A stretch of DNA of 12,103 bases. Origin: Promethearchaeia archaeon (GTDB lineage: Archaea > Asgardarchaeota > Lokiarchaeia > Sigyniarchaeales > SOKP01). Location: positions 1 through 12,103 of the forward strand of contig JAHQWS010000003.1 in assembly GCA_029856295.1 (NCBI GenBank). Direction: 5' to 3'. The notes beneath the pieces were generated by a model. The model was not told the origin of the DNA. It did no database searches and saw nothing but the letters and a program-made list of their open reading frames with translations. How positions within the stretch are numbered: the first letter of the stretch is position 1; every line of letters begins with the position of its first letter. Positions 1 to 7,625 of the stretch are shown here, piece by piece. Made by a program: the position numbers and the translations under genes.

Positions 1-1
1 C

Positions 2-1054
2 GTGAGGGGAGAGGGCGAAAATACTTTATTTGAAATTGCTGAGAAATTCGAAAAAGGTAAAGGTTTTGAAGATATTAGAGGGGTAACATATCGAAATAAT
101 GGCAGAATTATAAGAAATGATGATCGACCGCTAATAGAAAATATAAACGAATTGCCGTTTCCAAATAGGAAATTATTAGGCAATGTTGAATATATAAGCA
201 AAGTCGAAGGTATTGATATAGCCCTAGGAAAATTTACCTCCACAGCTTCGTCAAGAGGATGTGCCTTTAAATGTTCTTTTTGTTCGAGTTCTAGGTTTTG
301 GAATAAATGGCGTCCAAGATCTCCGGAAAATATAGTCCAGGAGTTATCGATTCTCGAAGAACAGGGCTATAAAAGTTTACTTTGGGTTGATGATAACTTT
401 ACAATAAATAAGAAAAGATTAATGAAGTTATCAAATTTAGTAAGAAAAGAAAAAATAGATTTGAAATGGATGGCTGATGGTCGAGTAACCCAGAGTTCAA
501 GAGAATTATTGACTGCGATGAAGCTGATGGGTTGTAAAGTTCTAAGTTATGGTATTGAAAGTGGCTCACAAAGAATTTTAGACTGGTATAATAAAAATAT
601 TAATTTAAATCAAGTTTATGAGGCAATAAAGAATACTAAAAAAGTTGGAATTGATTTTATTATAGGTAATTTCATATTAGGAGCACCTATTGAAACACGT
701 GAGGAAATAATTGAAACCTTAAATTTATCACTCAAATTGGATATTGACTTTCCACAATTTCATATTTTGGGCGTAATCCCCGGAAATTGGATTTGGGATC
801 AAATGGTAAAGGAAAATAGAATTAATCCAGATGAAAGTTGGGAAGTTGGTACTGCCGTTCTTCCCGTTTCTTTAAGTGAACTAATGACACGAATAAGAAC
901 AACTCATATAAAATTCATGAAGCGCCCCAGTTATATTTCTCGACAAATTCTTAAGACTTTAAAGAGTGGATATAGATTAAGAGGGTTCATGCATAACTTC
1001 AAAAATGTTAAACATTGGGATGTGTGGAATCGCTGGAAACCATTTTGGGGATGA
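2..1054 (+). CDS. B12-binding-type radical SAM protein, N-terminally truncated by window edge
   Basis: The open frame runs in from the left edge, and the GTG at base 2 is not the real start. Its first residues (RGEGENTLFE) align with residues 132-141 of the downstream paralogue (RDEGEYTFME), so about 130 residues, most of the cobalamin-binding domain, lie outside the window. The radical SAM core has the CxxxCxxC cluster motif (C87, C91, C94 of the visible part) after SSRG, then a conserved W-V-D-D-N-F-T strand, a YGIES segment and a GAP-E-T turn. Such proteins use a [4Fe-4S] cluster, SAM and often cobalamin to methylate or rearrange unactivated carbons. The substrate cannot be told from sequence. 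It lies 59 bp upstream of its paralogue on the same strand, so co-transcription is likely. The family is sure; the reaction is unknown. Confidence 0.88.
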   Translation: MRGEGENTLFEIAEKFEKGKGFEDIRGVTYRNNGRIIRNDDRPLIENINELPFPNRKLLGNVEYISKVEGIDIALGKFTSTASSRGCAFKCSFCSSSRFWNKWRPRSPENIVQELSILEEQGYKSLLWVDDNFTINKKRLMKLSNLVRKEKIDLKWMADGRVTQSSRELLTAMKLMGCKVLSYGIESGSQRILDWYNKNINLNQVYEAIKNTKKVGIDFIIGNFILGAPIETREEIIETLNLSLKLDIDFPQFHILGVIPGNWIWDQMVKENRINPDESWEVGTAVLPVSLSELMTRIRTTHIKFMKRPSYISRQILKTLKSGYRLRGFMHNFKNVKHWDVWNRWKPFWG

Positions 1055-1061
1055 TTTTTCT

Positions 1062-1130
1062 ATGAAAATTAATATTTTAGTTAATGAAAATATATTAAGT
1101 AAATATAAAATGAGTGGTGAGGATAATTAA
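1062..1130 (+). pseudogene. 22-codon frame overlapping the radical SAM start; possible MBL-fold gene remnant
   Basis: An ATG at 1062 opens a 22-codon frame (MKINILVNENILSK...) that ends in TAA at 1130, overlapping the start of the B12-type radical SAM gene by 17 bases in another frame. MKI-x-ILV-x-N, followed by a G-E pair where MBL proteins have E-H-G-L, resembles the N-terminus of metallo-beta-lactamase-fold hydrolases related to beta-RFAP-synthase-associated proteins. I recall this similarity and have not searched it. It could be a leftover of a deleted gene, a small translated leader coupled to the downstream start, or chance. Confidence is low. Confidence 0.2.
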
Positions 1131-2583
1131 GATTGCTTTGATCAATCCTGGACCTGGAGAGATTTTAGAAAAGGGCAGAATTGTTGCAAGTGCGGATCAT
1201 TTTTATCCCCCTTTAGGTATCTGCTATTTAAGCGCCGTATTAAAGAAAGAGAATTATGATGTCGAAATAATTGACCAAGCCGCAATGGGTTTTAGTCTAG
1301 AACAGATTGTTAAATGGGTAAAAAAAAGGGATCCAGACATTTTGGGTTTTTCTACTTTAACGGCGTCCGGATCAGGGATAAGTGCTGCGATGACTGCAAA
1401 AGAAGTAAAAAAATGGAATCCTAATATTAAAATAGTATTTGGAAACCGCCATGCAACCTGCAATGATTATAGAATTTTAAACAAATATCCTCAAGTCGAT
1501 CTATGCGTGAGAGATGAGGGAGAATATACTTTTATGGAGCTAGTCAAAGCATTTGAAAAAGATCTTCCTTTAAAAGATATTAGAGGAATAACTTATAGAG
1601 ATAATGGAAAAATTCAAATGAATGAAAAAAAAGAATTAATAATGAACCTTGATGCATTACCTTTTCCCGATCGAAAAGCTCTAAAGATTGAGTACCCAGC
1701 AAGCTTCGGTAGTTTAGAATTAGTTCCCAAAGGTTTTACATCGATGGTTTCATCTCGCGGTTGCCCTTATCATTGTACTTTTTGTTATGGAAAAAGATCT
1801 GTCGGATTTAGAACTCGCTCAGTAGAAAATATCTTGGAAGAAATTCTATATTTAGATAGTGAGGGGTATAAATTCATAAATTTTGTAGATGATAATTTTA
1901 CCGTTTCAAAAAAAAGAGTAATGAAGCTCTGTCAATTATTACGGAAACATAAGGTTGATTTAGATTGGATGTGTGAAGGAAGAGTTAACCAAGTATCTGA
2001 TGAAATGTTAAGGGAGATGCGAAGGGCAAATTGTAGATTTCTTTGTTTTGGTGTTGAAAGTGCAAATCAGAGAATTCTTGATTACTATAAAAAAGACATT
2101 ACGCCAGATCAATCAATACTCGCAGTAAAAAAAGCTAGAAAAGCAAAAATCCCCTTTATTACAAGTTCATTTATAGTTGGTGCTCCAGGTGAAACTCTTA
2201 GAGAGATCTATAACACTTTGAAATTTGCTCAGAAATTAGATATTGATGTACCAATCTATAATCTTCTTGGAACAATGCCAGGAACCGATATTTGGGATGA
2301 AATGGTGGAAAAAAACATCCTTAATGAAGATAAATATTGGGAACAAGGAGTCCATATCTCAGATATAGATCCTAATGGAGTTCCAACTAAACAAATTTCA
2401 AACTTAATTTCAGAAATGCTATACCAGTTTTTTACAAATCCTAAATATATAATAAAAGAAACTTTTAGAAATTTTATAAGTGCTTATCGATTATTATCTG
2501 TGAGTAGATTTCTAAAGCACAATATTAAGAATTTCAAGGATTTCCATGGAATCAATTCTATATGGAATCCAGAAAATGTTTGA
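1114..2583 (+). CDS. B12-binding domain radical SAM protein (class B type)
   Basis: This is a complete 489-residue protein. Residues 4-145 form a Rossmann-like cobalamin-binding domain: KIALINPGPGE at the N-terminus, PPLGICYLSAVL at 32-43, DILGFSTLTASG at 75-86, VFGNRHAT at 108-115 and CVRDEGEYTF at 131-140. The radical SAM core follows with SSRGCPYHCTFC (C217, C221, C224), then FVDDNFT and FGVESANQ. The canonical B12-ligand DxHxxG motif is not evident, which is common in class B radical SAM methyltransferases. The start is GTG at 1114 or the next GTG at 1117; IIKIALINPG matches the usual family N-terminus, so a start further upstream is unlikely. It is a tandem paralogue of the preceding gene, with the same domain order and a similar basic C-terminus (YRL...). 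Methylation or ring chemistry on a lipid or cofactor is plausible but not shown. Confidence 0.92.
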   Translation: MVRIIKIALINPGPGEILEKGRIVASADHFYPPLGICYLSAVLKKENYDVEIIDQAAMGFSLEQIVKWVKKRDPDILGFSTLTASGSGISAAMTAKEVKKWNPNIKIVFGNRHATCNDYRILNKYPQVDLCVRDEGEYTFMELVKAFEKDLPLKDIRGITYRDNGKIQMNEKKELIMNLDALPFPDRKALKIEYPASFGSLELVPKGFTSMVSSRGCPYHCTFCYGKRSVGFRTRSVENILEEILYLDSEGYKFINFVDDNFTVSKKRVMKLCQLLRKHKVDLDWMCEGRVNQVSDEMLREMRRANCRFLCFGVESANQRILDYYKKDITPDQSILAVKKARKAKIPFITSSFIVGAPGETLREIYNTLKFAQKLDIDVPIYNLLGTMPGTDIWDEMVEKNILNEDKYWEQGVHISDIDPNGVPTKQISNLISEMLYQFFTNPKYIIKETFRNFISAYRLLSVSRFLKHNIKNFKDFHGINSIWNPENV

Positions 2584-2634
2584 GGGAATTCCCAAAACTA
2601 CAATTCTAAAATTGAAAAATGTTTTATCGAGTAC

Positions 2635-2656
2635 CTCTAAATGTGAAATTTTAGAG
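2635..2656 (+). terminator. Weak stem-loop after the radical SAM pair
   Basis: CTCTAAA (2635-2641) and TTTAGAG (2650-2656) form a 7-bp stem with an 8-base loop, about 50 bp after the stop of the second radical SAM gene. It is followed by an AT-rich stretch without a long T run, so termination here is only a possibility. Confidence 0.25.
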
Positions 2657-2717
2657 AATTTTAAATTCACTACAAGTTAATTATGATAGGGACAAGAATA
2701 CGGTTAATCGGAGTTAG

Positions 2718-2725
2718 TTTATTAA
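2718..2725 (+). promoter_or_regulatory. TATA-like box for the zinc-ribbon/DUF4190-like gene
   Basis: TTTATTAA is centred about 27 bp before the ATG at 2748. This is the expected distance from an archaeal TATA box to the transcription start of a leaderless mRNA. No Shine-Dalgarno sequence is visible before the ATG. Confidence 0.4.
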
Positions 2726-2747
2726 GGAAAAAAAACATAGTATATCT

Positions 2748-3146
2748 ATGGCAAATTTTTGCAGCAAATGCGGAACCAAGGTAGATCCATCTTGGAATGC
2801 ATGTCCTAAATGCGGTACAGCTTTGAGAGGGGAAGTTAATTCACGACCTACACCTCAAAATTACACCCAACAATATACTCAAGCTGCCCAACAGCCGTCT
2901 GGTTGGAAATCACATAAACACAGTGCTTTAGCATTAATATTTGCTAATATAGGATTATTTGGTGGGGTGGTGTTTACTGGAGTTGGGATTATTTTTGGGA
3001 TATTAGCAATTGTTTTTGGCATTACAGGGATTAGAAGAGATGAAGATCGTGTTATGGCGATTTTAGGTATAATAGTAGGGACAATTGATTTAATTATAGG
3101 AATTATTGTAATCATCATCGTCATCAGTATCATATCAAATTATTAG
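2748..3146 (+). CDS. Zinc-ribbon membrane protein, DUF4190-like
   Basis: The protein has 132 residues. The N-terminus is a zinc ribbon with four cysteine ligands, C5xxC8 and C19xxC22, in FCSKCGT...CPKCGT. A Gln/Pro/Thr-rich linker follows (about residues 31-57). Then comes a glycine-rich hydrophobic region (about 58-95), a short charged turn (RRDEDR, 96-101) and a last hydrophobic helix (103-130) rich in Ile and Val. This zinc ribbon plus small-residue-rich double membrane segment is the layout of DUF4190-type proteins, which are widespread in archaea and bacteria and have no known activity. The ribbon would sit in the cytoplasm if the usual orientation holds. It is the first of three zinc-ribbon membrane proteins within 4.6 kb. 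The role is unknown. Confidence 0.8.
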   Translation: MANFCSKCGTKVDPSWNACPKCGTALRGEVNSRPTPQNYTQQYTQAAQQPSGWKSHKHSALALIFANIGLFGGVVFTGVGIIFGILAIVFGITGIRRDEDRVMAILGIIVGTIDLIIGIIVIIIVISIISNY

Positions 3147-3280
3147 TAACGACGGGAACTGGATTAAAAATACTGTGAGATCCTTAAATATTTGGAAATT
3201 TTACTACGCAAAAATCCAAATCTTAGATTATACTCATTATAGAGATAAATGCTAGAAATGGTAAAATATTCTATAATGGG

Positions 3281-3329
3281 TTTATTAAATAAAAAGCTAT
3301 TCAAAATATTTATAAGCTCATTTAATAAA
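3281..3329. repeat. Inverted repeat upstream of the GTG-started membrane gene
   Basis: TTTATTAAAT (3281-3290) and ATTTAATAAA (3320-3329) are perfect 10-bp inverted repeats. AGCT appears on both inner sides, so the stem could extend past a mismatch. The element lies between the stop at 3146 and the start at 3382. It could be an end-of-transcript hairpin, an operator or AT-rich coincidence. Confidence 0.3.
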
Positions 3330-3381
3330 TTTAACACAATCATTAAAATTTTTTAGAAAAAATTAAAAAGGCGATAATAAA

Positions 3382-4155
3382 GTGGCAAATATTGATATAA
3401 ATAAAGAATTCGCTTCCTTCGGAATTAAGGCGCTAGTTTTAGCTATATTGGAGATTTTCTTTTTGTTTTCCCTCATCTTTTTCATGTTCGGGATGTTTTT
3501 CTTAGTGTTTATCATTATAATTCTGCTAATAGTCATAATGGTCTTTAGGTTTTTAGCGTTGGGAAGTCTTAAGAAGGCAAATAATGTGCTCAATAATTTT
3601 CGATTGGCTCAATGCAAGGGCAAAATTACCTCTTCTACCATACTCTTTTTTATCGGGAATATATTTTTTATGGGGGCGCTTGTTAGTTTGATCCTTGTAT
3701 TCCGTCAAGAGGATGTAAGTTCGGGTCAGGTTGTACCTCTCGTATTTAGTATTATTATTGGTATTATTTTGTTATTTATTTCGGGATTTCAAGAATACCA
3801 AGGTTGGGATCGTTTACAGATATTTTTTGATCAAAACCGATCGATGTTTCCCCCCTCTATTGCCAACACAGGGAACAGCGGTACGGGTCTCTTGAAAGTC
3901 GGAGGAATTCTCAATATATTTATTGTTCTTACATTTATTGGAAGTATTCTGAGGATAATAGGCTTTTTCATATTAGTATCCCTAAAAAAATTGGAGGGTG
4001 AACCACCAGTATCAGTAAAAATAGCTCAACCAACACCCGCAACTCAACCACCGCCTGCCCCTGCTGCGGAACCAGCCAAACGATTTTGCCCAAATTGTGG
4101 GAGTCCTATAACATCTACGGAGAAATTTTGTAGTGCATGTGGTTCAGAAATATAA
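3382..4155 (+). CDS. Multi-pass membrane protein with C-terminal zinc ribbon
   Basis: The protein has 257 residues and starts at GTG 3382; VANIDINKEF matches the N-terminus of its paralogue at 6537, supporting this start. Hydrophobic segments lie at about 15-60 (probably two helices), 84-107, 117-134 and 172-200. A Pro/Ala/Thr linker (206-232) leads to a C-terminal zinc ribbon, FCPNCGS...FCSACGSEI (C236, C239, C250, C253). The last membrane segment carries IGSILRIIGFF, reminiscent of archaeal membrane families of the DUF996 kind; this is a resemblance, not a domain hit. It shares the N-K-E-F-x-x-F-G start, the F-I-G-x-I-L-R-I-I-G helix and the ribbon with the gene at 6537. The two flank the TraB/ChaN-like gene. 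Function unknown. Confidence 0.8.
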   Translation: MANIDINKEFASFGIKALVLAILEIFFLFSLIFFMFGMFFLVFIIIILLIVIMVFRFLALGSLKKANNVLNNFRLAQCKGKITSSTILFFIGNIFFMGALVSLILVFRQEDVSSGQVVPLVFSIIIGIILLFISGFQEYQGWDRLQIFFDQNRSMFPPSIANTGNSGTGLLKVGGILNIFIVLTFIGSILRIIGFFILVSLKKLEGEPPVSVKIAQPTPATQPPPAPAAEPAKRFCPNCGSPITSTEKFCSACGSEI

Positions 4156-4187
4156 TAACCTATAATCAAGCAAGTGTTTAATTAATC

Positions 4188-4222
4188 TTTTTTTTTATTT
4201 TGATTTTGACCAGATTTTTTTT
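4188..4222 (+). terminator. Double poly-T terminator
   Basis: T9 at 4188-4196 and T8 at 4215-4222 lie 33-67 bp after the stop of the zinc-ribbon membrane gene. Oligo-T tracts on the non-template strand are the usual intrinsic termination signal in archaea. They separate this gene from the next one. Confidence 0.5.
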
Positions 4223-4331
4223 AATAGGATTTCATTTTAATTTAAGCATTTTTATTATAATCATAATTAATAATATAGTATCTTTAACTTTTTAACCGCT
4301 AATACAAAATTAAATTTATAGGATAAAATAA

Positions 4332-6329
4332 ATGGACAAATCACCCTATATCAAGTATGAAAACATATATGTTATCCCAACCTTTCACTCAAGACTAGAA
4401 TTTGCAAAATTAGTTCGAAAGGCATTTTTCATGGTCTTTCCAGATGTAGTTTGTGTTGAGTTACCAGATAACATTCGAGATGAGGTACTTGAGGGTATAG
4501 ACCGGCTCCCTTATTTGTCTCTAATTGCCTATGCTGATACATTGAATCCTAAGAAATTAAATTTCGTTCCAATTGATCCTGGTGATTCAATAATAGAAGC
4601 AATAAGAATTGGTCTAGAATATGATTTCCCTATCGAATTTATCGATCTGTCTGTTAAGGACTATGCTCCACTAAGCTTCAAACTTCCGGATGATTATTCT
4701 ATTAAAGATCTAGGTTTGTCTTTATTTTATGAAAAAATATCGGAATATTTTGATAAAGAACACAAAGAAAAAAAAATATCTCTTAGAGATAAAATTAACT
4801 TAGAAGAATTTCTTAACACACAAAATAAAGAAAATTCTGGAAAAGAATATGATTTTCTACAAAAAGACATTTTACGAGAGAAATATATGGCAAGTCATTT
4901 ACGGAAAATGATGGCATCGTATAATAGAATCTTGTTTGTGTGTGGAATGGCACATTGGGAGAGTATAAGATATTATTTAGAAAATCCTAAAAAAATTGAA
5001 GATGTAGAATTCAATCTAATTCCACATGAATTTGTAAAACTTTATAATATAAGAAGTTCAGACGCTCGATTTCTTTTACGAGAATTACCATATAACACTT
5101 ACAAATGGATTAAATTTAGGGAAAAGTACTCTAAAACTCAACTCGAAGAGGTTGAAGCTCCTGAAGAACTTTACAAAATGTTAGATTCCTTTAGAAAAAT
5201 TGAAAATATTAGGAAAATCCTGTTAAAGTCTAAATACTTATATGAAGAGGAGTTTAAAGAATTTGTAGATCTACATAAATTAAAAACGCTATTTCAATAT
5301 TCAAGAAATCTTTCATTAACAGAGAGAAGACTATTACCTAACTTGACTCATTTATTAATTTCATCCAAAAATGTAGTTGATGATGATTACGCATGGAAAG
5401 TTTTGGAAAAAGCTACTAAATATCCATTTAACGATGAGAGTGAAAAATATGAGACAATGAAACTTAGCATGGAGGGCGGATATGATCCAAATGGAAGATA
5501 TATTAGGTTAAGAAGACATCATTCATATTATTATGACCAAGAAAAAGATGTTCCTTTAAATAAAAGGGCTAAGGAAGAATTTGAGGGACAATGGAGGGAT
5601 GAATGGGAAAAAGGTAAATATATCACCGTTTCTTGGCCTCCAGAGGATATTATTGAAGAAGATTATTTCGCATATTTAAGAAAAAAGGCAATTAAGAATT
5701 TGAAAAACCTGAGAGTCAAAATAGAGGAGTTTAAATCTACTCTTATGGATGGAATTGCTATAAAGGAAACTATACGGAATTGGGCTTTTAAAAAAAAAAT
5801 CTATGTAAGGAATGAACAACAAATTCAAGGAAGAATTGACACGTTGATAGTGATCTTCGATGAGGATGAGGGAGATATCGAAAAATATCCATATAAAATA
5901 ACATGGTGGGCAGAACATGATAAGGAAAGCGATATGACTTTTTACTCAACTAACCCGGGTAATTATTTAATTGGTCCTGGAATTTCACATGTAGAAATCG
6001 GGGGATTATTGTCAATTTTTCCACCACAGCAAATTGATGATATTTTTAAAAGCTATATGGATTACAATTTTAGAGATATACAAGGAAAAGCTGAGAGATT
6101 ATTGAAAGCTGCAATACTTTACTCAAGAGAACGTTATATCCTCTACGTAGCTGAAAAACCTCCTCGTAAATATTTTTATTCATTGGCAGGAGTCAAGCAT
6201 AGAGAGATAGTTTTTATCCCTCTCGACAATTTTAGCCAAGAATCACTTAAAACTATTAAACAAATACATATGCTTGCCGGGAGAGACAAGAGAAAAATTG
6301 CTCATAATTATATCTTCTTAGATAAATAA
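4332..6329 (+). CDS. Two-part protein: TraB/ChaN/EreA-like N-terminus (DUF5682-like) and unknown C-terminal domain
   Basis: The protein has 665 residues. Residues 10-215 fit the TraB/ChaN/EreA superfamily: a start strand ending in TFHSRLE (H19), a VCVELPDNI strand (E43), PIEFIDLS at 100-107, and L-R-E-K-Y-M-A (R182, E183) followed by ILFVCGMAHWESI (H208). The order V-E-L-P, F-I-D-L, R-E-x-x-M-A, V-x-G-x-x-H is that of DUF5682/EreA-like proteins, some of which are metal-dependent hydrolases. Residues 250-430 are charged and helical. The C-terminal part (430-665) has several distinctive stretches: WPPEDIIEEDYFAYLR, a predicted beta stretch RIDTLIVIFDED, KITWWAEHD, and GPGISHVEIGGLLSIFPP (548-565). 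I do not recognise this second domain. No signal peptide or membrane segment is visible, so it is probably cytosolic. Fold assignment of the N-terminus is fair; activity and partner are unknown. Confidence 0.75.
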   Translation: MDKSPYIKYENIYVIPTFHSRLEFAKLVRKAFFMVFPDVVCVELPDNIRDEVLEGIDRLPYLSLIAYADTLNPKKLNFVPIDPGDSIIEAIRIGLEYDFPIEFIDLSVKDYAPLSFKLPDDYSIKDLGLSLFYEKISEYFDKEHKEKKISLRDKINLEEFLNTQNKENSGKEYDFLQKDILREKYMASHLRKMMASYNRILFVCGMAHWESIRYYLENPKKIEDVEFNLIPHEFVKLYNIRSSDARFLLRELPYNTYKWIKFREKYSKTQLEEVEAPEELYKMLDSFRKIENIRKILLKSKYLYEEEFKEFVDLHKLKTLFQYSRNLSLTERRLLPNLTHLLISSKNVVDDDYAWKVLEKATKYPFNDESEKYETMKLSMEGGYDPNGRYIRLRRHHSYYYDQEKDVPLNKRAKEEFEGQWRDEWEKGKYITVSWPPEDIIEEDYFAYLRKKAIKNLKNLRVKIEEFKSTLMDGIAIKETIRNWAFKKKIYVRNEQQIQGRIDTLIVIFDEDEGDIEKYPYKITWWAEHDKESDMTFYSTNPGNYLIGPGISHVEIGGLLSIFPPQQIDDIFKSYMDYNFRDIQGKAERLLKAAILYSRERYILYVAEKPPRKYFYSLAGVKHREIVFIPLDNFSQESLKTIKQIHMLAGRDKRKIAHNYIFLDK

Positions 6330-6384
6330 TAAAAAGATCATGAAAATTAAAGAAATTGAATAGAGATAACTCAAATTTTTATCC

Positions 6385-6432
6385 AACCTATAGAAATATA
6401 AGGCTTAACCAACATAAAATTATAGGTTTTTT
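6385..6432 (+). terminator. Stem-loop with T6 tract after the TraB/ChaN-like gene
   Basis: AACCTATA (6385-6392) pairs with TATAGGTT (6421-6428), and a T6 run (6427-6432) ends the right arm. The loop of 28 bases is long. Position (55 bp after the stop codon) and the T run make a terminator plausible. Confidence 0.35.
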
Positions 6433-6510
6433 GTGAATATTGGTCTACTAGAATTTTATATTAATTAACCATATATTTAATAAGAATATTGAAGAATTTA
6501 ACTTAATTAC

Positions 6511-6520
6511 TTAAAAATAA
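6511..6520 (+). promoter_or_regulatory. TATA-like box for the second C-terminal zinc-ribbon gene
   Basis: TTAAAAATAA lies about 22 bp upstream of the ATG at 6537, which would give a nearly leaderless mRNA. A second TATA-like stretch, ATATATTTAA at 6471-6480, would give a leader of about 35 bases. I cannot decide between them. Confidence 0.3.
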
Positions 6521-6536
6521 AAAAATGTGAAAAAAA

Positions 6537-7265
6537 ATGTCAAGTGCTATCGTAAATAAGGAATTCACAGATTTTGGGAAAAAGATGATTATAATCGCAA
6601 TTTTAACGCTTCTAAGCTTCATATTGGGAATAGTAGGTGCTTTTTTTCCGCTTTTGGGATTAATAATTACTGTTGTCTTTGGCGTTCTTATTATTATTTT
6701 CTTCCTATTAGTGCTTGGGGATATAAAAAAAGCCGGTAGGGAACTAAATAATAAGCAACTATTAGATTTTACTCCTAGATTTCTCTGGGGTACCATTATG
6801 AGATTTATCGGACAGATCATATTCTCGATTGGATTGATGTTAATAGAAGACCTTTGGGTTATGATAATTATAGGTGTAGTTCTAATAATTGTGGGATCTA
6901 TATTGAGATATAAAGCATGGAGTGGTTTAGCAACCTTTTTTGAAGCAAATGTACAATTATTCACCCCAAATATTAGCGGTAGAGCAAACACAGGTGCTAA
7001 ACTCTGCAAAATTGCTACCATACTTGATATGACCATAATTTTTTCGTTTATAGGAGAGATTCTGAGGATCATCGGCTACTTTATGCTATCAGGAACAAAA
7101 AATATATGGCAAGCCCCCGGTCAACCAGTATATCAGCCTGCCACTCCTCAGCCTACTCCAACACCAGCTACCTCAGCACCATCGGCTAGTTTTTGTCCAA
7201 ATTGCGGAAGTTCTATAACTTCAGGAGCGAAATTTTGTCCTAATTGCGGTTCTGATATCAGCTAA
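6537..7265 (+). CDS. Multi-pass membrane protein with C-terminal zinc ribbon (paralogue of 3382-4155)
   Basis: The protein has 242 residues. Hydrophobic segments lie at about 16-60 (two helices), 84-102, 106-123 and 155-184. The segment 171-183 (F-I-G-E-I-L-R-I-I-G-Y-F-M) matches the paralogue. A Pro/Thr/Ala/Gln linker (193-217) precedes the ribbon FCPNCGSSITSGAKFCPNCGSDIS (C220, C223, C234, C237). The ATG at 6537 gives SSAIVNKEFTDFGKK, the same N-terminal pattern as the paralogue. The two probably arose by duplication, and the TraB/ChaN-like gene now sits between them. The antisense open frame over this gene is a shadow caused by its Ile/Val-rich codons. A cytosolic zinc ribbon tethered by a flexible linker to a membrane bundle suggests protein-protein or nucleic acid contact, but the role is unknown. 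Confidence 0.82.
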   Translation: MSSAIVNKEFTDFGKKMIIIAILTLLSFILGIVGAFFPLLGLIITVVFGVLIIIFFLLVLGDIKKAGRELNNKQLLDFTPRFLWGTIMRFIGQIIFSIGLMLIEDLWVMIIIGVVLIIVGSILRYKAWSGLATFFEANVQLFTPNISGRANTGAKLCKIATILDMTIIFSFIGEILRIIGYFMLSGTKNIWQAPGQPVYQPATPQPTPTPATSAPSASFCPNCGSSITSGAKFCPNCGSDIS

Positions 7266-7312
7266 AATCTATAAAAAATTACTTATAAGTATATTTATTT
7301 ATCATTAATTTC

Positions 7313-7354
7313 TTTTTTTTTTGAAGTTCTTCTAATTTATGAATTGATTTTTTT
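7313..7354 (+). terminator. Poly-T terminator region
   Basis: A T10 run (7313-7322) and a T7 run (7348-7354) follow the zinc-ribbon membrane gene by 48 bp. This is the expected archaeal termination signal and isolates the next small gene. Confidence 0.5.
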
Positions 7355-7364
7355 AATTTATCAT

Positions 7365-7376
7365 ATATATTTAAAG
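7365..7376 (+). promoter_or_regulatory. TATA-like box for the 57-codon gene
   Basis: ATATATTTAAAG lies about 29 bp upstream of the ATG at 7400. The spacing fits a leaderless archaeal transcript and supports this small ORF as a real gene. Confidence 0.45.
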
Positions 7377-7399
7377 TGAAATATTAGCGTGCATGAAAA

Positions 7400-7573
7400 A
7401 TGGAGCAATATATGGAAGAATTAGAGAAAAAAATCGATAAGGAAGTAGAGAACAATAGTCCTGAATATTCAGAGGCCTTTATCCAAGAAGTTAATCTTTT
7501 AGAATTTAATCAGGAACTTCGAGATTATGTAAAAGAACAGTTAAAAAAAAAGGAATATAAAGAGTTCTACTAG
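7400..7573 (+). CDS. Small charged protein, 57 residues, unknown function
   Basis: ATG 7400 opens a 57-codon frame ending in TAG at 7573. The protein begins MEQYMEELEKKIDKEVEN and ends KKKEYKEFY. It has 14 Glu, 2 Asp and 8 Lys, no Cys, and no proline except one near the middle, so two amphipathic helices are likely. No membrane segment is present. Support comes from the TATA-like box at the right distance, the poly-T tracts just before it, and a layout that leaves no better use for the stretch. It is convergent with the Tes-like gene, 52 bp away. I do not recognise a family. A small adaptor, a regulator or a spurious ORF are all possible. Confidence 0.5.
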   Translation: MEQYMEELEKKIDKEVENNSPEYSEAFIQEVNLLEFNQELRDYVKEQLKKKEYKEFY

Positions 7574-7625
7574 TTATACTATGGATAATTACAAAAAAGA
7601 ATAAAGGAAAATAAAGAAAATCTAT

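Noticed and set aside
6503..7072. Long minus-strand open frame (189 codons)
   Set aside because: It lies antisense to the zinc-ribbon membrane gene, whose paralogy, zinc ribbon and promoter support the + strand. Its Ile/Thr/Pro-rich translation is what reversed hydrophobic codons give.
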